NCBI GenBank assembly: GCA_009911305.1
Contig: QXXC01000018.1
Coordinates: 1 to 64,000 of the forward strand
Reading direction: 5' to 3'
From: Clostridiaceae bacterium
Lineage (GTDB): Bacteria; Bacillota; Clostridia; Lachnospirales; Lachnospiraceae
DNA: 64,000 nucleotides
The position numbers and the translations under genes were made by a program. Below, in pieces: positions 42,162-49,968 of the stretch (the stretch's first letter is position 1; every line of letters begins with the position of its first letter). Under the pieces are notes generated by a model, which made no database searches, had not been told where the DNA came from, and saw only the letters and a list, made by a program, of their open reading frames with translations.

Positions 42162-43112
42162 TCACATCCCCCCCGTCATCCCCAGCACCGCCGGTGTAGC
42201 CACAATCAATACAATCCCCAAAAACATAATCATCAGCGGAATCAGCAGCTTACTATTCGCCTGCTCTCCCAACTGCCTCGCCGCATTCTTCCTCATCTCC
42301 CAGCACTCATTCCCCTGCGCCCGAAGCACAGGCGTCACCTCCGCGCCCCCGCGCCGCAGATTCATCACAATCACAGACACGAACTTCGTAACCTCCTTTA
42401 CATGGCACCGTCTCGCAAACTCCTCATACGCAGCCGTCTCCGCCTTCCCGGCCCGGATCTCAGCCACTGCATACCGCATTTCCTCATACAGCACATGCTC
42501 CCTCTTATTTTCACTGATAATCTTCTCCCACGCCCTGGAAATCGTCATTCCCGCATTCACCAGCAGCGTCAGCTTATTGATAAATTCCGGAAATTCCATC
42601 TGGATCGCCAGCCGCCTCTTTTCAATCTCCCCGTCCAGGCTCCTGTCAACCAGAAACGGGACGCCAATCATGGATGCCGCGGCTGCCGCATCGAGCAGCA
42701 TACCGTTCGATCCATCGCCCTGCATCGTAAAAATAAGCCCCATCATTGCCGCCCCCGCGCTCGCGGCAAGCGCCGCGGCTATCCGGTATCCGCTGTGGAT
42801 ATAAGCATAAAAAGGGGCGTCCTTCCTCCCGCGAAGCTCCAGGATCTTCTGATACACCTGGTTCTTATACTTGGCCTGCGAGGCACGCGCTGCAACGGGC
42901 AGCAGCTTTTCCCACAGCGGCATTTCCTGGTACCACAGACCCAGAGGAATCAGATCCTTCAGCCCGTACTCCTCCTTGTCCACGTATTCCATATATTCAT
43001 CATACCGGTTCTTTGATTTGAAATAACAAAGCAGAAAATTCCCCGCAAACAATACGAAACAGATGATGGAAATCACTTTCTGTATCATCGCATCTGGCCT
43101 CCTCCCTGACAA
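42162..43112 (-). CDS. tadC: Tad secretion inner-membrane protein TadC (T2SS F domain)
   Basis: 316 aa. N-terminal helix (about 10-28), a helical cytoplasmic domain, then two helices (about 105-125 and 125-150). The type II secretion F domain (about 170-300) is recognisable from EFINKLTLLVNAGMTISRAWEKI and RCHVKEVTKFVSVIVMNLRRGGAEV, ending in a helix (SKLLIPLMIMFLGIVLIVATPAVL). Forms the membrane platform with TadB on which the ATPase acts. Follows tadB. Confidence 0.9.
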   Translation of the reverse strand: MSGRRPDAMIQKVISIICFVLFAGNFLLCYFKSKNRYDEYMEYVDKEEYGLKDLIPLGLWYQEMPLWEKLLPVAARASQAKYKNQVYQKILELRGRKDAPFYAYIHSGYRIAAALAASAGAAMMGLIFTMQGDGSNGMLLDAAAAASMIGVPFLVDRSLDGEIEKRRLAIQMEFPEFINKLTLLVNAGMTISRAWEKIISENKREHVLYEEMRYAVAEIRAGKAETAAYEEFARRCHVKEVTKFVSVIVMNLRRGGAEVTPVLRAQGNECWEMRKNAARQLGEQANSKLLIPLMIMFLGIVLIVATPAVLGMTGGM

Positions 43113-43182
43113 CCGTCCATACGCCCTGAACGGTTCTGTATCAGCGTATCATCCCGGCAAAACCTCTTTTGGCTGCGTGTCC

Positions 43183-43980
43183 CTACACGCTGATCTTCAT
43201 AATCTTTGAGCCCACTACATAAGCAGCCCCGAAAAACAGGATTGCCACGGTCATGGCCAGACGGCCGGCCCACTCAGTAAACACCGGGGCCATATAGTCC
43301 CCTGACGTTGCAGTCAGAAACACCACCATTACCACCGGCAGGACCATCAGGATCTGAAATTCAAATTTCTTGCCGGAAATCATCGTCTCGATCTCCTGCT
43401 TGGTCTCAATCTTTTCTCCAATCGCGCCGGAGGTGGAGCGCATGGTTTCTATCAGATCCCCGCCCGTCCGCTTGCAGGTGACAAATACATCCACAAAATT
43501 GTCGATATCCTCGATATGGGCCCGTTCGGCAAACTGGCCGAACATCTCCTCCACAGTCCGGTTCATACCCAGTCCCCGCAGGATATACTCCAGCTCCACA
43601 ATGATATCCGTCTCCGGATCCGGGTAAATCACCGCCAGATCCTTCAGCGAATCCGCAAGGCCTGTTTCTACAGACTTCCCCACAGATAAGGCGGAGGAAA
43701 GAGCGTACAGCATATCCTTGAACTGCAGTGTCAGCAGCCGTTTGCGCCTGTCAATGATCTGCTTTGTCCGTATGTCCGGAAAACGAAATCCAAACAGAGA
43801 CAGCAGCCCGCACATAATCAGGCTGTGATAGAACACATATCCCACCGCTGCAAGCACGGCCATGGCAAATACAATCGTAAGCGCCCGTTCCCGTTTACCC
43901 ATCACATATTGATCATAATCCGTGAGTCCGTCCTCTCTGGGCACAGCCGCCGCTGTCTTCCTTTTTCCAAACATACACAT
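43183..43980 (-). CDS. tadB: Tad secretion inner-membrane protein TadB (T2SS F domain)
   Basis: 265 aa. Helices at about 30-65, then LTLQFKDMLYALSSALSVGKSVETGL, the F-domain signature, and two C-terminal helices (about 205-260). Platform protein paired with TadC. Separated from tadA by 47 bases containing a short copy of the dispersed palindrome (43999-44015). Confidence 0.9.
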   Translation of the reverse strand: MCMFGKRKTAAAVPREDGLTDYDQYVMGKRERALTIVFAMAVLAAVGYVFYHSLIMCGLLSLFGFRFPDIRTKQIIDRRKRLLTLQFKDMLYALSSALSVGKSVETGLADSLKDLAVIYPDPETDIIVELEYILRGLGMNRTVEEMFGQFAERAHIEDIDNFVDVFVTCKRTGGDLIETMRSTSGAIGEKIETKQEIETMISGKKFEFQILMVLPVVMVVFLTATSGDYMAPVFTEWAGRLAMTVAILFFGAAYVVGSKIMKISV

Positions 43981-43998
43981 CCCTCCCTCTCTCTCCCT

Positions 43999-44015
43999 GA
44001 GCGTGTCTGAACATT
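43999..44015. repeat. Dispersed palindrome, shortened copy d
   Basis: GAGCGTGTCTGAACATT, the core of the family missing two A residues in the centre, between tadA and tadB. Confidence 0.5.
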
Positions 44016-44027
44016 CATTTCCGCGCT

Positions 44028-45263
44028 CTACACCTGATCCGACAGTCCCGCCATCCGGAATTTAAAGGTATTCACCATCGGCCGGTCTGTACGCACCAGA
44101 TTTCCGATGATCCGTTTATCCGCGTCCTCCCCCTGCTCTACAAAGCGGTACAGGGGATTCAGCTTGATCTCCCCGTTTTCATATCCTGTAACCTCTGTGA
44201 TCTCAAATGTACGCCTCGACTTGTCGCGCAGCCTCGTGAGCTGGATAATAATATCCACCGCCGATGCGATCTGCTGGCGGATGGCCTCAATGGGGATACT
44301 GTTTCCGGACAGCACCATGGTTTCCAGGCGGCTCAGCATATCCTTCGTGGAATTCGAGTGTCCGGTCGAGAGCGAACCGTCATGGCCTGTATTCATAGCC
44401 TGAAGCATATCGAGCGCCTCTGCACCTCTGACCTCTCCCACCACGATCCGCTCCGGCCGCATGCGCAGGGATGATTTAATCAGATCCCGGATCGTCACCT
44501 CACCTTTTCCTTCCATGTTGGCATTGCGCGTCTCTAAGCGGACGAGATTCGCAACCCCCTTAATCTGGAGCTCCGCCGAATCCTCGATCGTAATCACACG
44601 CTCATCCCTGGGGATGAAATTAGAAAGCGCATTCAAAAATGTCGTCTTTCCGGAGCCCGTGCCGCCGCTGATGAAAATATTGTACTTTGCCCGCACCATC
44701 CGCTCCAGGACCTCTGCCGCCTCCGGTGTCAGGGAACCGTAACGGATCAGACGCTCCATAGTCATGGGATCCTCAGGGAATTTCCGGATCGTCACGGTCG
44801 GCCCGTCCAGGGCAATCGGCGGAAGCACCACATTCACGCGGGAGCCGTCCAAAAGCCTTGCATCCACAATCGGATTCGCCTCATTCACGGTCCGGTTCAC
44901 CTTGGAAACAATATTTAAAATGACATTTTCCAGCTTTTCATTCGTCTCAAAGCTCACATCTTTTTGATAAAGCCGGCCATCCTGCTCCACAAACACATGA
45001 TGCGGCCCGTTGATCATAATCTCCGTAATACTCGGATCATCCACCAGAGGCTGCAGCACATCCAGGCCGCGCATAGAATTGTACACGCTCTCAATCACCA
45101 GTTTTTTCTCCGAAAGCGTCATCCTCTGCCCGCCTGATTCATTCTGCACGATCTGGAAAATCGTCTCACGGATCTCATCATCCGAAACATTTCTCGTCAA
45201 ATCCAGCCGTCCGGCCACATCCTTTTGTACCTGGCGGATATAATCCTGCAGATCACGTTTCAT
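44028..45263 (-). CDS. tadA: Tad/CpaF pilus assembly ATPase TadA
   Basis: 411 aa. Secretion ATPase of the VirB11/GspE class, powering Flp pilus assembly. Walker A SGGTGSGKTTFLNAL (about 205-219), the Asp box VITIEDSAELQIKG, Walker B-like RPERIVVGEVRGAEALDM and the His box TGHDGSLSTGHSNS. Signature N-terminal NHV-like stretch DPSITEIMINGPHHVFVEQDG. First gene of the pilus operon, behind a consensus promoter. Confidence 0.95.
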   Translation of the reverse strand: MKRDLQDYIRQVQKDVAGRLDLTRNVSDDEIRETIFQIVQNESGGQRMTLSEKKLVIESVYNSMRGLDVLQPLVDDPSITEIMINGPHHVFVEQDGRLYQKDVSFETNEKLENVILNIVSKVNRTVNEANPIVDARLLDGSRVNVVLPPIALDGPTVTIRKFPEDPMTMERLIRYGSLTPEAAEVLERMVRAKYNIFISGGTGSGKTTFLNALSNFIPRDERVITIEDSAELQIKGVANLVRLETRNANMEGKGEVTIRDLIKSSLRMRPERIVVGEVRGAEALDMLQAMNTGHDGSLSTGHSNSTKDMLSRLETMVLSGNSIPIEAIRQQIASAVDIIIQLTRLRDKSRRTFEITEVTGYENGEIKLNPLYRFVEQGEDADKRIIGNLVRTDRPMVNTFKFRMAGLSDQV

Positions 45264-45422
45264 CTCTCCATCTCCTGTTTTACCGCTCTGATTTCGGCTG
45301 TGCCTGCCCAGCTATAACTGGCGCGGCCGGGGGATATGAGGCAGACGTTTGTCGCGCCTGTGTGCCGAACCATACCCCTCAACGGCCCACACTCTCTGCT
45401 GCAAACGTTCAGCATCAAATTT

Positions 45423-45450
45423 ATTATAACATTTTTTTGATAATTGTCAA
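45423..45450 (-). promoter_or_regulatory. Consensus sigma-A promoter for the tad operon
   Basis: Minus strand TTGACA (45445-45450), 16 bases, TATAAT (45423-45428). The -35 sits inside the palindrome ATAATTG-A-CAATTAT, a possible operator. About 160 bases of leader precede tadA. The gap 45264-45747 holds this promoter, the terminator 45591-45623 and the hairpin 45687-45726. Confidence 0.75.
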
Positions 45451-45590
45451 TTATAATTAATCTGTAATGATATATACAAATTTACATCATAATAACCGTT
45501 CCTGGCATTGCCCCTTGCGCATACAGAGCTTTACCGTGTATCCTGTACAATTCCATTCTTCATTTGTCCTTTCCCGGACCGTGTCAGAGC

Positions 45591-45623
45591 AAAATAAAAA
45601 GCCGCAGATGCTACTCTACGGCT
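45591..45623 (-). terminator. Terminator of the Na+ decarboxylase operon
   Basis: Minus strand AGCCGTAGA and TCTGCGGCT pair (one mismatch) around a 6-base loop, followed by TTTTTATTTT. It is 125 bases beyond the oadA stop. Confidence 0.85.
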
Positions 45624-45686
45624 AATCTTTTCTAAACGAAGATAAATATCGATCTGCAGGCTCCCGTCTCACAGGCGCACAGCGCC

Positions 45687-45726
45687 CCCGCGGCAGCGGA
45701 TACATGCGCATCCGCCCCGCCGCGGG
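45687..45726. other. Stable hairpin between oadA and its terminator
   Basis: CCCGCGGC-AG-CGGAT ... ATCCG-CCCC-GCCGCGGG, a 13-bp stem with an internal loop, 21 bases after the oadA stop. It lacks a T tract; a 3'-end stabiliser is likely. Confidence 0.45.
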
Positions 45727-45747
45727 AAAACCATGAACGATCGCCTC

Positions 45748-47160
45748 TTACACCGGATATGCCTTATTCTGCCGATCCGCCTTGCCTAAGTCGATCCCCG
45801 TCCTCTGCGCCTGGCGGTACTCGAAGAATTCCTTTGCCACCTGCGGGAACAGGGCATAGGACAGCACATCCTCATCCTGCAGCTTCCACTGGGACATCTC
45901 TGCCTCCAGCTTCTGAAGCTGCGGCTCGATCAGATCTGCCGGACGGCAGGTGATCGGCGTCGCGTTCCCGATCGCCTTTTTCTGCACCTCCGGATCAAAG
46001 GGCTTAACAGTCTGGCCGAATTCGCCCATCAGGAGCTTTTTGGACTCCTTTGTAAACATCTTATACCGCTGTCCCATGAGAACGTTCAGCACGGCCTGCG
46101 TGCCCACGATCTGGGAAGACGGAGTAACCAGCGGCGGCTCGCCGAAATCCTTGCGGACTCTCGGGATCTCGCGCAGCACGTCATAATACTTATCCTCTGC
46201 ATGCGCCTCCTTGAGCTGGGAAACCAGGTTGGAGAGCATGCCGCCCGGCACCTGGTAGCGCAGCGTGTTGATGTCCACGCCCAGCACCTTGGTATTCATG
46301 AGGCCGCTCTTTAACGCCTCCTCGCGCATGGGACGGAAATAGTCGGCAACCTCAGCCAGGACATCCTTATTAAGACCTGTGTCAAACGGCGTCCCGCTGA
46401 AGGTCTCTGCCATCACCTCTGTCGCCGGCTGGCTGGTGCCCAGGGCGAAGGGGGACATGGCAGTGTCAATGATATCACAGCCTGCCTCTACCGCCTTCAA
46501 ATATGTCATGGAGCCCACGCCGGAGGTATAGTGTGTATGGATGTCAATCGGAAGCTTCACGGAAGCCTTCAGCGCCTCCACCAGCTCCTGCGCGTGATAC
46601 GGAGTCAGAAGTCCCGCCATGTCCTTGATACACAGGGAATCCGCGCCCATCTCCTCGATCTTTTTCGCAATATCCTTCCAGTAATCCAGCGTATACGCAT
46701 CGCCCAGCGTATAGCTCAGCGCCACCTGTGCATGGCCCTTCTCCCTGTTCGCCGCCTTCACCGCAGTCTGTAAATTGCGGATATCGTTCAGGCAGTCGAA
46801 AATACGGATAATGTCAATGCCGTTCGCAATGGATTTCTGTACGAAATACTCCACCACATCGTCTGCATAGTGATTGTAGCCCAGAATGTTCTGGCCGCGG
46901 AACAGCATCTGCAGCTTTGTATTCTTAAAGCCGGCTCTCAGCTTCCTCAGCCTCTCCCAGGGATCTTCCTTTAAGAAACGCAGGGACGCGTCAAACGTGG
47001 CGCCGCCCCAGCACTCCACCGCATAGTATCCGGCCTTATCCATCTTGTCAATGATCGGAAGCATCTGATCCGTTGTCATCCTTGTTGCGATTAAGGACTG
47101 ATGGGCATCGCGCAGGACGGTTTCCACAATCTTAACCGGCTTTTTCTCTATATTTGCCAT
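45748..47160 (-). CDS. oadA: OadA-type carboxyltransferase (oxaloacetate decarboxylase alpha / transcarboxylase 5S-like)
   Basis: 470 aa. HMGL-like TIM barrel with the metal-binding start VETVLRDAHQSLIATRM, MLFRGQNILGYNHYADDV, DSLCIKDMAGLLTPY with the catalytic lysine region, and DIHTHYTSGVGSMTYLKA. The conserved C-terminal carboxylase domain extends to residue 440. Unlike many OadA proteins it has no attached biotin domain; that is encoded separately at 48638-49060. It moves CO2 between pyruvate/oxaloacetate and biotin. Last gene of the operon; AGGAGG 11 bases upstream of the ATG. Confidence 0.93.
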   Translation of the reverse strand: MANIEKKPVKIVETVLRDAHQSLIATRMTTDQMLPIIDKMDKAGYYAVECWGGATFDASLRFLKEDPWERLRKLRAGFKNTKLQMLFRGQNILGYNHYADDVVEYFVQKSIANGIDIIRIFDCLNDIRNLQTAVKAANREKGHAQVALSYTLGDAYTLDYWKDIAKKIEEMGADSLCIKDMAGLLTPYHAQELVEALKASVKLPIDIHTHYTSGVGSMTYLKAVEAGCDIIDTAMSPFALGTSQPATEVMAETFSGTPFDTGLNKDVLAEVADYFRPMREEALKSGLMNTKVLGVDINTLRYQVPGGMLSNLVSQLKEAHAEDKYYDVLREIPRVRKDFGEPPLVTPSSQIVGTQAVLNVLMGQRYKMFTKESKKLLMGEFGQTVKPFDPEVQKKAIGNATPITCRPADLIEPQLQKLEAEMSQWKLQDEDVLSYALFPQVAKEFFEYRQAQRTGIDLGKADRQNKAYPV

Positions 47161-47273
47161 TCTAACATAACCTCCTGATATTATAAATTGGAGCTGTCGG
47201 CCGCGCCCTCATGGAGCGCAGCCAGTAACAAACCGAACGCCTGCCAGAGGCGGCAGGGCTTTCGCCTATTTTA

Positions 47274-47437
47274 GTTACGGTTCACACCCCCGCCGGGCTG
47301 TGCCCGGTAACACGCTCCGCGATGCACACAAACCGCATAAAACGCGGTTTGGCGCTGTTTCTCTCGGGTTTTCTGTGACTTTCGCTGCGCTGCACTCACA
47401 AAAAACGCCTCGCATGGACTGGCGTGTGAACAGTAAC
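47274..47437. repeat. 164-bp element with GTTAC-type inverted ends, copy B
   Basis: Begins GTTACGGTTCACAC and ends GTGTGAACAGTAAC. Same length and internal structure as copy A (40732-40895). Its right end abuts the oadB stop codon (47438-47440), so it sits inside the operon between oadB and oadA without breaking a gene. Confidence 0.85.
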
Positions 47438-48589
47438 CTATTTTACGCCGAAAATCGCCATGAAGGTACCGGCCGCCACGGCCGTGCCGATCACGCCGGC
47501 CACGTTCGGGCCCATGGCATGCATCAGCAGGAAGTTGGTCGGATCCGCCTGCGCTCCCACTTTCTGGGACACGCGGGCCGCCATGGGAACCGCCGACACA
47601 CCGGCAGAGCCGATGAGCGGGTTCACCTTGCCATGGGTCGCCACACACATGATCTTTCCAAAGATAACACCCATCGCTGTTCCAAGGCCAAATGCAACCA
47701 GACCCAGAATAACGATCTTGATGGTATCCCAGTTTAAGAAGGCCTCTGCGCTGGTCGTCGCGCCCACAGACGTACCCAGCAGGATCACGACGATGTACAT
47801 CAGAGCGTTGGATGCTGTTTCTGTAAGCTGCTTCACCACACCCGACTCACGGAACAGGTTGCCCAGCATCAGCATACCCACAAGCGGAGCCGTCGTCGGA
47901 AGAATCAGGCAGACAACGATGGTAACAATAATGGGGAACAGAATCTTCTCCAGCTTGGATACCGGGCGGAGCTGCTCCATCTTAATCTTGCGCTCCTCCT
48001 CTGTGGTAAGGAGCTTCATAATCGGCGGCTGGATAATCGGAACCAGCGCCATGTAGGAGTATGCAGCCACTGCAATCGGTCCCATCAGGGTCGTCTGTCC
48101 CAGCTTTCCGGCCAGGAAAATAGAGGTCGGGCCGTCCGCGCCGCCGATAATGGAGATCGCGGCAGCCGCCTTATCATTAAAGCCCATAAAAATCGCAAAG
48201 AAGTACGCGCCGTAAATGCCGAACTGAGCCGCCGCGCCGAGCAGGAAGCTTTTGGGGTTCGCGATCAGAGGACCAAAGTCCGTCATCGCGCCCACGCCCA
48301 TAAAGATCAGGGACGGCAAAATACTCCACTCATCCATCAGGTAAAAATAATGCAGCAGACCGCCAACGCCGTTGGACGAGTCCTCAATCGACCTCATGAT
48401 ATCCGGATAGATATTCACAAGCAGCATACCAAACGCGATCGGAACCAGCAGAAGCGGCTCAAATTCCTTGTGGATCGCAAGATACAAAAAGATCAGAGCT
48501 ACAAATATCATCGCCAGGTTGCCGAATGTCAGATTTAAAAATGCTGTCTGCTGAAGAAGATTGGCTAAGGTTGTCGTTATATATTCCAT
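47438..48589 (-). CDS. oadB: Na+-translocating decarboxylase beta subunit
   Basis: 383 aa, eleven or so membrane helices. The hallmark GGADGPTSIFLAGKL (about 143-157) carries the aspartate used for Na+ transport; GSAGVSAVPMAARVSQ and NFLLMHAMGPNVAGVIG are also diagnostic. It decarboxylates carboxybiotin and pumps Na+ outward. Homologues are named OadB, MmdB or GcdB depending on the acyl substrate, so the name is not decisive. GGAGGG 7 bases before the ATG. Confidence 0.94.
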   Translation of the reverse strand: MEYITTTLANLLQQTAFLNLTFGNLAMIFVALIFLYLAIHKEFEPLLLVPIAFGMLLVNIYPDIMRSIEDSSNGVGGLLHYFYLMDEWSILPSLIFMGVGAMTDFGPLIANPKSFLLGAAAQFGIYGAYFFAIFMGFNDKAAAAISIIGGADGPTSIFLAGKLGQTTLMGPIAVAAYSYMALVPIIQPPIMKLLTTEEERKIKMEQLRPVSKLEKILFPIIVTIVVCLILPTTAPLVGMLMLGNLFRESGVVKQLTETASNALMYIVVILLGTSVGATTSAEAFLNWDTIKIVILGLVAFGLGTAMGVIFGKIMCVATHGKVNPLIGSAGVSAVPMAARVSQKVGAQADPTNFLLMHAMGPNVAGVIGTAVAAGTFMAIFGVK

Positions 48590-48637
48590 ATTAATCCCTC
48601 CAAACGGAATCCTTTATCCCGTATTCAGCCAGTTTAA

Positions 48638-49060
48638 TTAGTTTAATGTCGCGAGCGTTGCGCCTGGCTCTACCATGTCGCCTACTGCTACATTAATACT
48701 GGCAATGGTTCCGTCCTGAGGCGCCACAATCTCATTCTCCATCTTCATGGCCTCCAGAATCAGGATCACCTGGCCGCGTTTTACAGCCGCGCCTGCCTGA
48801 AGCTTCACGCCCAGGATCTTGCCCGGCATGGGAGCTGTAACCGGTACAGAGCCGGCTGCAGAGGCTGCGGGAGCAGGAGCCGGCGCGGGGGCTGCGGGCG
48901 CGGGAGCCGGGGCCGGCGCGGGAGCTGCCGGGGCCGGGGCCGGCATGGGAGCCGGAGCCGCCGCTCTGGGAGCCGGGGCCGCAGATGCAGCGCCAGTAAA
49001 GCCTTCCTCAACCGTTACTTCATATGCTGTGCCATTTACAGTAATTGTATAATTCTTCAT
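48638..49060 (-). CDS. Biotin carboxyl carrier protein (gamma/delta-type)
   Basis: 140 aa. N-terminal 25 residues (KNYTITVNGTAYEVTVEEGF) typical of MmdC/GcdC carriers, then a flexible Ala/Pro-rich linker (25-75) and a biotinyl domain with EAMKMENEI (Lys about 107). Carries CO2 from the carboxyltransferases to the OadB pump; the same carrier could serve both alpha-type subunits in this operon. AGGAGG upstream. Confidence 0.92.
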   Translation of the reverse strand: MKNYTITVNGTAYEVTVEEGFTGAASAAPAPRAAAPAPMPAPAPAAPAPAPAPAPAAPAPAPAPAASAAGSVPVTAPMPGKILGVKLQAGAAVKRGQVILILEAMKMENEIVAPQDGTIASINVAVGDMVEPGATLATLN

Positions 49061-49082
49061 CTGATTTTCCTCCTGAACTTAA

Positions 49083-49949
49083 TTAAGCATTTTTCCATTT
49101 TGAACCAGGCCTGCGCCTGATAGAACGAACAACGAGCCCCTCTGCGGGAACGCTTGCAGCCGCTGCAATCGCGGCCGTGATGACTGCCACCAGCTCTGTA
49201 TCAGCCGCCAGATTCTCTTCGCCGGGAAGAGGGATATCCCAGACCGGCTCAGCCGATGCCAGCGTATCAGCCGGTTCCGGCTCGCTTACCGCCGCAGCGG
49301 GAGCAGATACCGGCGCGGGAGCAGGAACATTCGCCTGCTTCTTTGCAGCCATGGACGCTTCCAGTTTATTAATATTTTTAAAGCTGCCGATGATCAGGCT
49401 GATAAAGATCAGCACCAGGAACACGGTTCCCATACCCATCAGGGTATTCATACCAGCCTTTGCCAGCTTCTCCCCTGTCGTATAGTACGGAACAAATAAC
49501 AGATCCGTTGGAACCAGTATCGGGCCGGAAACCAGACTGTTCCCCACCGGCTGCTCTTCCGCCGTCAGGGTAAAGGTCAGAGGACGCTTCTCAAACTGAG
49601 CTTCCATGGTCACTTCAAAGCTGTGCTTATCCAGACGTGTTACCACTGCGCCCGCGGTGTCAATCGATACAAGCCCTCCCAGCTCTGTCATGGAAGTCTG
49701 CCATGCGGTAAGGGCTGTCTCCATCACCGTATTCTTCCGCCACTGCGCGTCCTCCAGCTCACTCTGCAGCCTTTTAGCATCAAAAGCGGCAAACTCCCTC
49801 AAATACTCCTCCGCGCCGCTTATCATCGTCTCTTTCGTCTGCTGCGGAACCGGCTCCGGATTGCCTGAATCCGCGCTGCAGGCGGAAAGAGTCAGGAAGC
49901 ATACTGCCATACACAATACAAGCAATGCCTTTTTCATGTTCTGTTTCAT
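49083..49949 (-). CDS. OadG-family subunit with lipoprotein-type N-terminal extension
   Basis: 288 aa, far longer than the usual 80-120 of OadG. Residues 1-24 are a signal with lipobox LSAC (Cys24). Residues 25-165 form an extra extracellular domain. Then comes the usual OadG part: helix GMNTLMGMGTVFLVLIFISLIIGSF (about 167-191), an Ala/Pro/Glu-rich cytoplasmic linker and the C-terminal VVRSIRRRPGSKW. OadG anchors the complex and binds zinc in classical enzymes. Between the carboxyltransferase and the biotin carrier. Confidence 0.82.
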   Translation of the reverse strand: MKQNMKKALLVLCMAVCFLTLSACSADSGNPEPVPQQTKETMISGAEEYLREFAAFDAKRLQSELEDAQWRKNTVMETALTAWQTSMTELGGLVSIDTAGAVVTRLDKHSFEVTMEAQFEKRPLTFTLTAEEQPVGNSLVSGPILVPTDLLFVPYYTTGEKLAKAGMNTLMGMGTVFLVLIFISLIIGSFKNINKLEASMAAKKQANVPAPAPVSAPAAAVSEPEPADTLASAEPVWDIPLPGEENLAADTELVAVITAAIAAAASVPAEGLVVRSIRRRPGSKWKNA

Positions 49950-49968
49950 ATATGCGTCACCTCATCTA

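Noticed and set aside
47300-47737. 145-codon plus-strand frame across repeat copy B
   Set aside because: Part of it is the repeat element and the rest is antisense to oadB; the similar frame in copy A shows it follows the repeat, not a gene.
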